The notes: generated by a model not told the origin, from the letters alone. Shown: positions 37,275 to 46,055, counted from the first letter of the stretch. The stretch is 64,000 nt of DNA from Haliscomenobacter sp. (GCA_016707205.1 JADJHZ010000006.1:186001-250000), one strand, 5' to 3'. Numbers and translations: made by a program.

Positions 37275-40200
37275 TTACTGAAAGATGTTAATGTGGATAT
37301 ACGTTCTGATTTCCCATTCCTGGCCATTGTCAAAACCCGGTGCGGTAGGATCGGAGACTAATTCTCCATCTGCATTGAGGATTTTAATGGGGCTATACCT
37401 CGGGGAGTACCGATCCAGGGTCCGGAAAATGCCCTGAATACCCACTTTGGTATTTGGCAATTCCAGCCAGTTGGGTTTACCCAATGAGGTAGAAAGGTCT
37501 AACAAGAGTTGCTGAGGGAACGTTAGGTTGAAATCGCGGTGGTAATCGTAAGGGCCCCAATCGTTGAATTTAACGGCCGCTGCCAGTTTGGTTTTTTTGT
37601 AGATCATCCGGAGGTCCAAACCGAAGCGCTGAATGGTCCGGATATCATCCCCGTTTGCCTGGGCATCACCGGTATACAAGTTGGCGATAAACCCGAAATC
37701 GGGATTAAGCTTAGAGACAATCCGGGCATGGGCCTCCCAGAGGTCGCGAGCTGGCGCAGACCCCGGGAACCCAAAAGTGGTGCGTCCATCCGGGAGAATC
37801 CCAATAGCCGCATCCTGGATGGTCGGTAAGTGGCGGTATACAAAGCCTGCGCTTACCGCTAACCGGGCATCTTCCGCCCGGTCGCTGTCCCAATCGTACA
37901 TCCATGTGGCGGGGGTGGGGTCGTAAGTGACCAGGATCTCTCCCGCTACGGTTTCCCGGTTGGCTCGAACAGAGAAGGGGTCATCGAGGATATTCCTGGG
38001 CCTGCCTGGAGCCGGCACATCTGCCGGAATAGGGCCTTCGATGGGGCGCTGCCACAAGAAATTGGGGGCGATTTGGAAATTGCCCGCAACATAGGTAAAG
38101 CCGCTCAGGACATTATACTGGTTTCCGCTACCGCTGTCTTTCAGCCGCCAGCCGGTAAAGGTTTTGGTGAAATCGGCGCCTCCATTTGCTACCAGCGCCA
38201 TAGCGGCTGCCTGTGCATACCAATTAACCCGTCCTTTAGCATAGGTAAATTTCATCTTTCCTCCCCAGGTATCCTTCGCCTGGATTTGGTCCTGATAAAT
38301 GGTATAATCGCCAGGTTTGCCTGCAGCGATCTGGAAGGTTCTGCCTACCAATGGCTGCCCGCCCCAAATACCGCCCAGTTCTACCCCCAGTCCGCCCAGT
38401 TTGGTTTTGGCATGGAGGGTAGCGCGCCGCGTCTTTGGCAACGGGATGGCGAAGGAACTTTCGGTAGCGCCCCGTTGTTCGAGGTCTTCGTGAAAAATAC
38501 CGGTCAGGTCGATACCCGCCAGGGTCCGGCTATACTTGACCAACACGGCAGGGTTGGCGCCCCACCACAATTCGGGTCCCATAGCCAGGCTTAAGCCTTT
38601 GAGTTTTCTTTTCCCATCCAGTTCAAACCCCAGCGGCGCGGAGCCGTTGTAGATGTCAATATTGGGTCCGTAGTTAGCCTCCGGATACAACCCGAAAAAG
38701 TCGCCTTTGTACCCCCAATGGTTGTGACCGGTCCGGTAAAACCCGGTCAGGTCAAAATCTTTGTGGTTCCAGCTTACATCCGCCCGGTACATTTGCAACC
38801 GGTTGACGTCGCTGATTTCTACAGGTCCGTTGGTGGTGTTTACCTCCAAGGTACGCCCGCGGTTCTCGTAGAAGATCTCGTTGATCGGATTTTTGGCTAC
38901 ATTGCCCAACATGTTAAACTCGACATTGGCGCGCAGGTTGGGTGCAGGGTTTCCGGCAACTCCCACGAAGAAGGATTGCATGTGATCAAATCCCAATTGG
39001 TTGGGATACGTTTCTTCATTCGGATCTGCCTCCTTTGGCGTAGCGATGAGGCTGCCCCCCGTGTAGAACGTGGTCAGTTCGGCGCTTAGGCGGCTGAAAC
39101 GGATTTTAGCAGATTGTTCGCCATCTAAAGCGGTTTTGTCTCCTCTGGCCTTGACTAAGGCATCCATTAAAACGATGTTGTCAAAGTGGGTTTGAATGGT
39201 TGCAGCCGTAGTGCCCGGGGAATAAGGGTTAAGGGTATGCGCCTCTTTCAGCGCATAGTAAGCCGCGCGGGTGTACAACCGGTAAAGCCCGCGTTCATCG
39301 GTTGGTCCTTTGGCGCAGATCCCAAACCACTCTTCGTTCATGTTATTTTGTCCAGCCTCAAAGTCGTTCAGGTAGCCCCCATTCGACCAGGAGGCGTTGT
39401 TGTCGTGCACCTCCAGGTTGCTGGTTTGTCCAAATTTCCACCAGCCGTCGCTGAACTGAAAGGTAAAACCCCCAAGGGAGTTGCCTGCTTTTCCTACCCC
39501 GGCGGCATTTTCGTAGATTTCTTTCCAGTTGCCCGCCATATAATAAGCCTGGGATTGCTGGTCTTCGCTATTGGTTAACGCATTGAAGGCGTCTGCGCCG
39601 AACTCCGTGAACATCAGGGGTTTTCCGTACTCTTTTTTGACCCGATCGAACGCGTCTCCAAAAGAAACGCCCCGGTACATATTGAGGCCCAGCACATCCA
39701 CGTCCGGGCACTCCCTGCTGATGATGTCCAGAAACAATAAATCGCCGTTGCATATAGCCACTGGCCGGGAATTATCGATGGTTTTCATCTGCACGACCGC
39801 TTCGTTAAAGAGCTTATACAAAGCTTCTGCCCGAATAGTGGATTTGCGGTCTTCTACGGGAATATCCTCCGTTTCGGCGCCTTCCCAGAAAAGGCCGTAG
39901 TTGTTTTCATTTCCCAGCAAATACATCAAAAGGCCAGGCGTATTCTTGTACTCCTGCGTCATTTCCATTACTTCGCGAAGCAAGAGATCGCGCACCCTTG
40001 GATCGGCATACTCCGTATTGGGGGCCCACGCGCCATCCAGCGTCAGGCCGTACCGGCCAAAGGAATGGTTGAGCACGGTGTAAATGCCATACTTTTCGTA
40101 GATGAAGGTAACCCATCGCGCCGGGATGCCTGTGTATTGGCGAATGGCGTTTACCCCCATGCTCTTAAGCAAGGACATTTCTTCATCCAAAGCCGCCCGG

Positions 40201-40409
40201 ATAAGGTCGTCCGGCTGCTTCCACAAGCTGTAGGAATAATTGGCGCCAATGGGAAAATAGTCCCAGTTCATGCCATTAATCATGAAGTTGCTTCCATTCA
40301 CCACCAATTTACTGCCCTGGGCATCCTGCGTAATGGACACCTTGCCAGATTGCGCGCTGAGCGCTGCAGATAAGAAAAGGAAAATCAAGGTTAGGAGCTG
40401 GTTTTTCAT
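37275..40409 (-). CDS. Glycosidase TIM barrel fused to an outer-membrane beta-barrel
   Basis: The frame extends to 40460, but the ATG at 40407-40409 begins a clean signal peptide (MKNQLLTLIFLFLSAALSAQ), giving 1044 residues. Residues about 25-420 resemble a GH2/GH5-type TIM barrel: 'FMINGMNWDYFPIG', 'LLKSMGVNAIRQYTGI', acid/base candidate E168 in 'LLGNENNYG' and nucleophile candidate E269 in 'LMFTEFGADAF'. Residues about 433-1044 have no enzyme motif. They show many alternating polar/hydrophobic strands rich in Gly and aromatics ('LGGLGVELGGIWGG', 'DARLAVSAGFVYRHLP', 'FGFIANLYTG') and end in aromatic 'IHINIFQ', as integral outer-membrane barrels do. It is first in the beta-glucan operon. It is probably a hydrolase or transglycosidase displayed on, or feeding, a channel. 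Confidence 0.75.
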   Translation of the reverse strand: MKNQLLTLIFLFLSAALSAQSGKVSITQDAQGSKLVVNGSNFMINGMNWDYFPIGANYSYSLWKQPDDLIRAALDEEMSLLKSMGVNAIRQYTGIPARWVTFIYEKYGIYTVLNHSFGRYGLTLDGAWAPNTEYADPRVRDLLLREVMEMTQEYKNTPGLLMYLLGNENNYGLFWEGAETEDIPVEDRKSTIRAEALYKLFNEAVVQMKTIDNSRPVAICNGDLLFLDIISRECPDVDVLGLNMYRGVSFGDAFDRVKKEYGKPLMFTEFGADAFNALTNSEDQQSQAYYMAGNWKEIYENAAGVGKAGNSLGGFTFQFSDGWWKFGQTSNLEVHDNNASWSNGGYLNDFEAGQNNMNEEWFGICAKGPTDERGLYRLYTRAAYYALKEAHTLNPYSPGTTAATIQTHFDNIVLMDALVKARGDKTALDGEQSAKIRFSRLSAELTTFYTGGSLIATPKEADPNEETYPNQLGFDHMQSFFVGVAGNPAPNLRANVEFNMLGNVAKNPINEIFYENRGRTLEVNTTNGPVEISDVNRLQMYRADVSWNHKDFDLTGFYRTGHNHWGYKGDFFGLYPEANYGPNIDIYNGSAPLGFELDGKRKLKGLSLAMGPELWWGANPAVLVKYSRTLAGIDLTGIFHEDLEQRGATESSFAIPLPKTRRATLHAKTKLGGLGVELGGIWGGQPLVGRTFQIAAGKPGDYTIYQDQIQAKDTWGGKMKFTYAKGRVNWYAQAAAMALVANGGADFTKTFTGWRLKDSGSGNQYNVLSGFTYVAGNFQIAPNFLWQRPIEGPIPADVPAPGRPRNILDDPFSVRANRETVAGEILVTYDPTPATWMYDWDSDRAEDARLAVSAGFVYRHLPTIQDAAIGILPDGRTTFGFPGSAPARDLWEAHARIVSKLNPDFGFIANLYTGDAQANGDDIRTIQRFGLDLRMIYKKTKLAAAVKFNDWGPYDYHRDFNLTFPQQLLLDLSTSLGKPNWLELPNTKVGIQGIFRTLDRYSPRYSPIKILNADGELVSDPTAPGFDNGQEWEIRTYIHINIFQ

Positions 40410-40430
40410 CGAATCGTTACTTATGATTAA

Positions 40431-40526
40431 GTATTTTAAAATACCCGGTAAAAATCGCATATTATTTGTCGATCACAATAAAGATAAGTCGTTTGTTCTG
40501 AATTGGGCCTATATATTACCTATATA
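40431..40526 (-). promoter_or_regulatory. Promoter region of the beta-glucan operon with direct repeats
   Basis: On the minus strand a TATCTTTA box (plus 40479-40486) resembles the TAnnTTTG element but has no good TTTG upstream. In that place are direct repeats CCTATATA at 40508-40515 and 40519-40526 (plus-strand reading), 11 bp apart, about one helical turn. This suits an activator-dependent promoter. A perfect palindrome GTATTTTAAAATAC (40431-40444) lies in the leader 21 bp before the ATG. Between 40527 and 40686 nothing else is recognised. Confidence 0.35.
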
Positions 40527-40686
40527 CAAGAAGCCGTAAAGAGGGGATACGGGGCAGACTTCTCCATTTAAATAGCTAATATTTAATCATTTTACGCATA
40601 TAAAAATATCCGATCATAAAACAGGTATGTATATTGATATTATAGCTACACGGATATTGGAGCGGTTTGAACCAGTAGTCAAAGAA

Positions 40687-40710
40687 GGGCCGCCTGCAAG
40701 CAGGCGGCCC
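40687..40710 (-). terminator. Hairpin terminator after katG
   Basis: GGGCCGCCTGC (40687-40697) pairs exactly with GCAGGCGGCCC (40700-40710) across an AA loop, giving an 11-bp GC stem. It lies about 50 bp beyond the katG stop in the direction of katG transcription. The following T-run is weak, so termination may be partial. It also separates katG from the divergent promoter of the beta-glucan operon. Confidence 0.6.
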
Positions 40711-40758
40711 CCCATGTTATTCGATGATCATTGGTCTGTTCGGAAGTATCCATCACCA

Positions 40759-43002
40759 TCAAGCCAGATCGAAGCGGTCGAGGTGCATCACCTTGTTCCA
40801 GGCGGCGGCAAAGTCGCGTACGAAGCGCTCCTGGCCGTCGGAAGCGGCGTAGACCTCGGCGATGGCACGGAGTTCGGTATTGGAACCAAAGATGAGATCG
40901 GCGCGGGCGCCGGTCCATTTCAGTTCTCCGGTCTTGCGGTCGCGACCTTCAAATACGTCTTGCCCATTGGAGACGGCGCTCCATTTCGTGCCCAGGTCGA
41001 GGAGGTTGACGAAGAAGTCGTTGGTCAGGGCTTCGGGGCTGTGCGTGAACACACCATGCTTCGACTGGTCAACGTTCGTATTTAATACCCGCATACCGCC
41101 CAACAGCACCGTCATTTCGGGGGCGGTGAGGGTAAGGAGTTGTGCTTTGTCGACGAGAAGCTCTTCCGCCGAAACCGAATACTTGGCTTTCAGGTAGTTG
41201 CGGAACCCGTCGGCTACCGGCTCGAGGACGGCGAACGATTCCACGTCGGTTTGTTCCTGAGTAGCGTCTCCGCGGCCCGGGGTGAACGGTACGCTTACCT
41301 CTACTCCAGCGTTCCTGGCAGCTTGCTCTACGCCGGTACATCCAGCCAGCACGATCAGGTCGGCCATAGAAACCCGCTTACTGCCGGTTTGGGCGCTATT
41401 GAACGCGGTTTGGATGCCTTCCAGGGTAGCCAGCACATTCGCCAGCTGAGCCGGGTTGTTGACCTCCCAATCCTTTTGCGGCGCCAGGCGGATGCGGGCG
41501 CCGTTAGCGCCGCCGCGCTTGTCCGAACCCCGGAAGGTAGAAGCGGAAGCCCAGGCGGTAGAGACCAATTGGGATACCGACAATCCCGAAGCCAGGACCT
41601 GGCTTTTAAGCGCAGCGATATCCTGCGCGTTAATCAACTCATGGGTAACCGCCGGGATCGGGTCTTGCCAGATTAAATCCTCGGCAGGGACCTCCGGTCC
41701 GAGGTAGCGGGCGCGAGGCCCCATATCGCGGTGGGTCAGCTTGAACCACGCCTTCGCAAACGCGTCAGCGAATTCATCCGGATTTTCGAAAAAGCGGCGG
41801 GAAATTTTCTCGTAAACGGGATCGAACCGCAGGGCGAGATCGGTCGTCAGCATGATCGGCGCATGGCGTTTGGAAGGGTTGTGGGCATCCGGCACGCTGT
41901 CGGCGCCCATACCATGCTTCGGTATCCATTGGTGCGCTCCGGCCGGACTCTTGGTCAGTTCCCATTCGTAACCAAACAGGTTCCAGAAGAAGTTGTTGCT
42001 CCACCGGGTTGGGGTGGTCGTCCAGGCGCCTTCCAGGCCGCTGGAGATGGTGTGCTCCCCGTGTCCGGTTCCGAAGGTATTATTCCAGCCAAGGCCTTGT
42101 TCCTCGATGGGGGCGCCGGCAGGCTCGCGGCCCACGTATTTCCCAGGATCGGCAGCGCCGTGGGTTTTGCCAAAGGTGTGTCCGCCTGCGATGAGGGCCA
42201 CGGTTTCTTCGTCGTTCATCGCCATGCGGCCAAAGGTTTCACGGATATCATGGGCAGCGGCGATGGGGTCCGGGTTTCCGTTCGGGCCTTCCGGGTTCAC
42301 GTAGATCAAACCCATTTGAACGGCGGCGAGGGGGTTTTCAAGGTCCCTGTCGCCGGAATAGCGCTTATCGCCCAGCCATTCCGATTCGGAGCCCCAATAG
42401 ATATCTTCTTCGGACTCCCACACGTCTTCCCTGCCACCGGCGAAGCCAAAGGTCGTGAAGCCCATCGACTCCAGGGCGCAGTTGCCGGCCAGGATCATCA
42501 GGTCGGCCCAGGAAATTTTGCGCCCGTATTTTTGTTTGACGGGCCAAAGCAGCAGGCGGGCTTTGTCGAGGTTGACGTTGTCGGGCCAGCTGTTGAGCGG
42601 AGCAAAGCGTTGCGTGCCGGAGCCTGCGCCCCCTCGCCCATCGGCGATGCGGTAAGTGCCTGCACTATGCCACGCCATGCGGATGAAAAACGGCCCGTAG
42701 TGCCCGTAGTCGGCAGGCCACCAATCCTGAGAATCGGTCATGAGTTCGAAAATATCCTTCTTCACGGCAGCCAGGTCGAGGGATTTAAATTCCTCGGTAT
42801 AGTTGAATCCCTCCCCCATCGGATTGGACAACGAGGAGTGCTGACGGAGGATATTTAGTTTCAGTTGGTTGGGCCACCATTCGCGGTTGGAGGTACCCCC
42901 TCCTGCTACTTTGTTCAGAATGCTGCTGGAGAACGGGCACTTGCTTTCCCCGCTTGCGTAGGCAACGCCATTGGTTTCAAGTTGGTTTTTATGTTCGCTC
43001 AT
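40759..43002 (-). CDS. katG: Catalase-peroxidase
   Basis: The frame is open to 43029, but the ATG at 43000-43002 (MSEHKNQ) matches the usual KatG start and gives 747 residues. The distal haem site is 'IRMAWHSAGTYR', with the Trp of the Met-Tyr-Trp adduct. The Tyr lies in 'GLIYVNPEGP' and the proximal His in 'LIAGGHTFGKTHGA'. The duplicated C-terminal domain is complete ('ADLIVLAGCTGVEQAA', 'DLIFGSNTELRAIAEVY'). It breaks down hydrogen peroxide and has peroxidase activity. It stands alone between two polysaccharide loci. No OxyR gene or convincing site is nearby. Confidence 0.97.
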   Translation of the reverse strand: MSEHKNQLETNGVAYASGESKCPFSSSILNKVAGGGTSNREWWPNQLKLNILRQHSSLSNPMGEGFNYTEEFKSLDLAAVKKDIFELMTDSQDWWPADYGHYGPFFIRMAWHSAGTYRIADGRGGAGSGTQRFAPLNSWPDNVNLDKARLLLWPVKQKYGRKISWADLMILAGNCALESMGFTTFGFAGGREDVWESEEDIYWGSESEWLGDKRYSGDRDLENPLAAVQMGLIYVNPEGPNGNPDPIAAAHDIRETFGRMAMNDEETVALIAGGHTFGKTHGAADPGKYVGREPAGAPIEEQGLGWNNTFGTGHGEHTISSGLEGAWTTTPTRWSNNFFWNLFGYEWELTKSPAGAHQWIPKHGMGADSVPDAHNPSKRHAPIMLTTDLALRFDPVYEKISRRFFENPDEFADAFAKAWFKLTHRDMGPRARYLGPEVPAEDLIWQDPIPAVTHELINAQDIAALKSQVLASGLSVSQLVSTAWASASTFRGSDKRGGANGARIRLAPQKDWEVNNPAQLANVLATLEGIQTAFNSAQTGSKRVSMADLIVLAGCTGVEQAARNAGVEVSVPFTPGRGDATQEQTDVESFAVLEPVADGFRNYLKAKYSVSAEELLVDKAQLLTLTAPEMTVLLGGMRVLNTNVDQSKHGVFTHSPEALTNDFFVNLLDLGTKWSAVSNGQDVFEGRDRKTGELKWTGARADLIFGSNTELRAIAEVYAASDGQERFVRDFAAAWNKVMHLDRFDLA

Positions 43003-43164
43003 GATAAATGAAGAGTTTGGTTGGCACAAAATAATAACATTTTTCTCTAAGATTCCATCTATGTTTATAATGCTTCTATCGACAAAATCTATATGTTCGA
43101 ATAAAACCGCTCTGGAGGCTTTGGCGAGGTCTGGCGAGGGGTCTGGTTCGGGTTTTGTAGCACG

Positions 43165-43359
43165 AGAAGCTATCTCAAAACTATAGAATAGGGCGTTCTC
43201 CCCCTTTGAAGGGGGCCGGGGGGATGAAACCTATCCCCTGCATCCTGGAAGTTTCATCCCCCTAGCCCCCTTTCAAAGGGGGAAAATGCTTCGTCGGCCT
43301 TTGCCATGGGGGTTAAGGGAGGCCGCCCACACCCTGAAAAGGGTTTTGAGATACCTTCT
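43165..43359. mobile_element. Inverted-repeat element copy 1 (MITE-like)
   Basis: This 195-bp element begins AGAAGCTATCTCAAAAC (43165-43181) and ends GTTTTGAGATACCTTCT (43343-43359), inverse copies with one mismatch. It has no coding content. Inside is a second, GC-rich inverted repeat built from CCCCCTTTGAAGGGGG-like blocks, so the RNA would fold strongly. No target duplication is evident. Its last 51 bp are inverted relative to the start of copy 2 at 44842. Between katG and the element (43003-43164) I see no gene. Confidence 0.65.
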
Positions 43360-43390
43360 AATCATTTTTCTTCAAAATTCCCTTTTCTAC

Positions 43391-43402
43391 GCAATCGGTT
43401 GT
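43391..43402 (+). promoter_or_regulatory. LacI-type operator before the CE15 gene
   Basis: GCAATCGGTTGT is a near-palindrome centred on CG, 71 bp before the CE15 ATG. TTTG at 43405-43408 with CGATTTTG at 43427-43434 may be a weak promoter just downstream. The site matches those before susC (46554) and GH3 (56696). Confidence 0.5.
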
Positions 43403-43472
43403 AATTTGGGCAAAATCGCTGAACGCCGATTTTGATTGGCCTGGCGCCCTCGAAAACCAAACGCATACCGGC

Positions 43473-44843
43473 ATGAAAAAAGGTCTCGTTCTCCTTCTCT
43501 TCCTCGTTGCCTCCCTCCTGGGGCATGCCCAGTTTTCCCAATCGGCCCGCGACAGCCTCGCCAAGCTCACCGCCCAGGATCACGCGCTGATGAAAGAGCA
43601 GATAGGCATTACCGCGCCCAACCGGAATGGGGCGTCGGGGGATCCGTCTTCCCCCACGGCCGCAATTAGAGACGAAGCGAAAGTGCCCCCTTATACGCTC
43701 CCGAACCCGCTGAGGTTGAAAAATGGAGCAGCCGTAAAAAATGCAGCCGATTGGTGGGCAAAACGCCGCCCGGAAATCGTGGAAGATTTTGAACGGGAAA
43801 TCTATGGAAGGCTTCCGGCCAATATCCCTGCAATCATCTGGAGAACCGATCAAATCCGGGACACCACAGTGGGCAGATATCCCATCAAGGAAAAATATTT
43901 AAAAGGAGTGGTGGACCATTCCGCTTTCCCCGAACTCAGCGTAGAGATCGAGTTGATGGTGGCCACTCCGGCGGGCGCAACCGGCCCGGTTCCCGTGGTG
44001 CTGGAGTTCGGGTTTATCCGCTCGCCATTCCGGGCGCCCGCCGGCGCGCCAGCCAATCCGATGATGGCTGCTGCAGAACCCGATTGGAAAGAACAGTTGA
44101 TTTCAAGAGGCTGGGGCTATGCTATCATTGTGCCGTCCAGCATCCAGGCAGACCATGGCGCCGGGCTCCGGCAGGGCATCATCGGGCTGGTCAATAGAGG
44201 CGAACCGCGCAAGCCCGAAGACTGGGGCGCTTTAAGAGCCTGGGCCTGGGGCGCCTCCAGGGCCATTGATTATTTTGAAACCGATAAAGACATCGACGCC
44301 AAGCGGATAGCGATCGAGGGGTTGTCGCGCTACGGAAAGGCGGCGATCGTAGCCATGGCCTTCGAACCGAGAATCTCGCTGGGGTTCATCGGTTCTTCCG
44401 GAGCCGGCGGCGCCAAAATCTTGCGCAGGGATTTTGGAGAGAAAGTCGAAAACCTGGCCTCTACCGGAGAATACCATTGGTTCTGCGGCAATTTCATTAA
44501 GTATGCCAGTACCCTCACCCCCGCCGATCTGCCGGTCGACGCGCATGAACTCGTCGCGCTATGCGCGCCAAGGCCTGTATTCATCAGCTCGGGGTCGCCG
44601 CAGGTGGAAGGCCAGTGGGTAGATGCCAAAGGCATGTTTCTGGGTGCGGTACATGCAGGCCCGGTGTATACCCTGCTGGGGAAAAAAGATTTGGGTACTT
44701 CCCAATTCCCGATGGTTGGCACGGCGTTATGCGACGGCGAAATAGCGTTCCGCCAGCACGCCGGCGGGCACACGACCGGCCCCAACTGGAGTACCTGGAT
44801 CGCCTGGGCTTGCCGGTATTGGGGGGATTGCAAGTACGACTAG
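43473..44843 (+). CDS. CE15 4-O-methyl-glucuronoyl methylesterase
   Basis: The product is 456 residues with signal peptide MKKGLVLLLFLVASLLGHAQ. The fold is an alpha/beta-hydrolase with the CE15 nucleophile motif G-L-S-R-Y-G-K holding Ser285 and the catalytic His433 in 'HAGGHTTGPNW'. 'WAWGASRAIDYFETD' precedes the nucleophile, as in bacterial CE15 members. The enzyme splits the ester between lignin alcohols and (methyl)glucuronic acid on xylan, exposing the acid for GH115 encoded downstream. A LacI-type operator lies upstream. The stop codon is completed by the first two bases of the inverted-repeat element copy 2, so the original C-terminus may have been slightly different. Confidence 0.92.
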   Translation: MKKGLVLLLFLVASLLGHAQFSQSARDSLAKLTAQDHALMKEQIGITAPNRNGASGDPSSPTAAIRDEAKVPPYTLPNPLRLKNGAAVKNAADWWAKRRPEIVEDFEREIYGRLPANIPAIIWRTDQIRDTTVGRYPIKEKYLKGVVDHSAFPELSVEIELMVATPAGATGPVPVVLEFGFIRSPFRAPAGAPANPMMAAAEPDWKEQLISRGWGYAIIVPSSIQADHGAGLRQGIIGLVNRGEPRKPEDWGALRAWAWGASRAIDYFETDKDIDAKRIAIEGLSRYGKAAIVAMAFEPRISLGFIGSSGAGGAKILRRDFGEKVENLASTGEYHWFCGNFIKYASTLTPADLPVDAHELVALCAPRPVFISSGSPQVEGQWVDAKGMFLGAVHAGPVYTLLGKKDLGTSQFPMVGTALCDGEIAFRQHAGGHTTGPNWSTWIAWACRYWGDCKYD

Positions 44844-45046
44844 AAGCTATCTCAAAACGCTTTCCAGGGTGTGGGCGGCCTCCCCTAACCCCTCCGAAGG
44901 AGGGGAACCGTGTGGGCAAGGGTAGGGATAAGCATCGGAATTAAGGTTTCATTGCCTTCCTTTGTTGCTCCCCCTCCTTTGGAGGGGGTTGGGGGGAGGC
45001 CCAACGATGGATTGAGCAGAATTCTTGCAGTTTTGAGATACCTTCT
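44842..45046. mobile_element. Inverted-repeat element copy 2 (MITE-like)
   Basis: This 205-bp element begins AGAAGCTATCTCAAAAC (44842-44858) and ends GTTTTGAGATACCTTCT (45030-45046), the same ends as copy 1. An internal CCTCCTTTGGAGG-type inverted repeat gives a strong potential hairpin. Its first 51 bp match the reverse complement of the last 51 bp of copy 1 with four mismatches, so the two copies face each other around the CE15 gene. It overlaps the CE15 stop codon. Confidence 0.65.
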
Positions 45047-45065
45047 AATAAAACCAACACAATAA

Positions 45066-46055
45066 ATGAAAAAGCGACTACTCGGCAAGACCGGGTTTGA
45101 GATCTCGGAAATCGGTCTGGGAACCTGGCAGGTGGGAGGAAAATGGGGCAGCGCGTTCGACCATACCCTCGCCGATTCGATCTTAAACGCAGCGGTAGAT
45201 AACGGCGTCAATTTTATTGATACCGCCGACGTGTACAGCGACGGGGAGAGTGAAAAAGCGGTGGGGCGCCTCGTCCGCTCCCGCAGCGAACGGATCTACG
45301 TAGCGACGAAATGCGGACGAAAGCTGTCGCCTCACACCGATTCCTCCTACGAGCCCGGGGTATTGCGCAAGTTTGTCGAGGATAGCCTGAAGAAGATGGG
45401 CCTGGAAATCCTGGACCTGATCCAGTTGCACTGTCCGCCGACAGAAACATACGGCCGGCCGGAAATTTTTGAGCTTTTTGACCGCTTAAAAGGAGAAGGA
45501 AAGATTCTGAATCTGGGCGTCAGCGTCGAAACGGTCGAAGAAGCCTTAAAAGCCATCGAATACGAGAATGTAACCACGGTGCAGATCATCTTCAATATGT
45601 TCCGGCAGCGTCCGGCAGAATCCTTCTTCGGCGAAGCGGCAAAGAAAAACGTCGGGATCATCGCCCGCGTACCCCTGGCAAGCGGGTTATTATCCGGAAC
45701 GTATTCGCATGCCACCACCTTTGGGCAGCAGGATCACCGCACATTCAACCGAAACGGAGAAGCTTTCGACAAAGGCGAAACCTTTTCCGGGGTGAGCTAC
45801 TCCAGGGGGCTGGAAGCCGTGGAGGAGTTAAAAAAGGTGTTTCCGGACCAGCCCAATTTATCCCCCGTTGCCCTGAAATGGATTTTAATGTTCCGGGAAG
45901 TAAGCTGCGTGATTCCCGGGGCGTCGAGGCCGGATCAGGTGGTTTCCAATTTGAAACCGGCCGGGTTGCCGGATTTAACGATGGAGCAAATGGACGCAGT
46001 GAACCGGATTTACGCAGAACGTGTCTGGCCGGAGGTTTCCAAAGAGAAATGGTAG
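45066..46055 (+). CDS. Aldo/keto reductase
   Basis: The product is 329 residues with no signal peptide. It follows the aldo/keto reductase pattern: 'EIGLGTWQVGGKWG', 'GVNFIDTADVYSDGESEKAVGR' with catalytic Asp and Tyr, 'VATKCG' with Lys, and 'LDLIQLHCPP' with His. Later 'WILMFREVSCVIPGASRPDQV' forms the NADPH site. It reduces or oxidises a sugar-derived aldehyde or ketone in the cytoplasm. The place between CE15 and SusC suggests a step in uronate or pentose handling, but the substrate is unknown. Confidence 0.9.
   Translation: MKKRLLGKTGFEISEIGLGTWQVGGKWGSAFDHTLADSILNAAVDNGVNFIDTADVYSDGESEKAVGRLVRSRSERIYVATKCGRKLSPHTDSSYEPGVLRKFVEDSLKKMGLEILDLIQLHCPPTETYGRPEIFELFDRLKGEGKILNLGVSVETVEEALKAIEYENVTTVQIIFNMFRQRPAESFFGEAAKKNVGIIARVPLASGLLSGTYSHATTFGQQDHRTFNRNGEAFDKGETFSGVSYSRGLEAVEELKKVFPDQPNLSPVALKWILMFREVSCVIPGASRPDQVVSNLKPAGLPDLTMEQMDAVNRIYAERVWPEVSKEKW

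Noticed and set aside
35691..37361. Open frame of 556 codons on the plus strand
   Set aside because: It is exactly antisense to the glycan-binding lipoprotein gene, which has a lipobox and clear domains. The plus frame has no family pattern, and its length follows from the GC-rich codon bias of the true gene.
41731..42858. Open frame of 375 codons on the plus strand
   Set aside because: It is antisense to katG, whose catalytic motifs are complete. No start context or domain supports a second protein.
43003..43100. CTAT repeats upstream of katG considered as an OxyR site
   Set aside because: The spacings between CTAT motifs are 17 and 13 bases and do not fit the ATAG-N7-CTAT arrangement. No OxyR gene is present in the window.
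43165..45046. The repeated elements considered as a CRISPR array
   Set aside because: There are only two full copies about 1.5 kb apart with a gene between them. Repeats are long, imperfect and self-inverted, and no regularly spaced units or cas genes exist.
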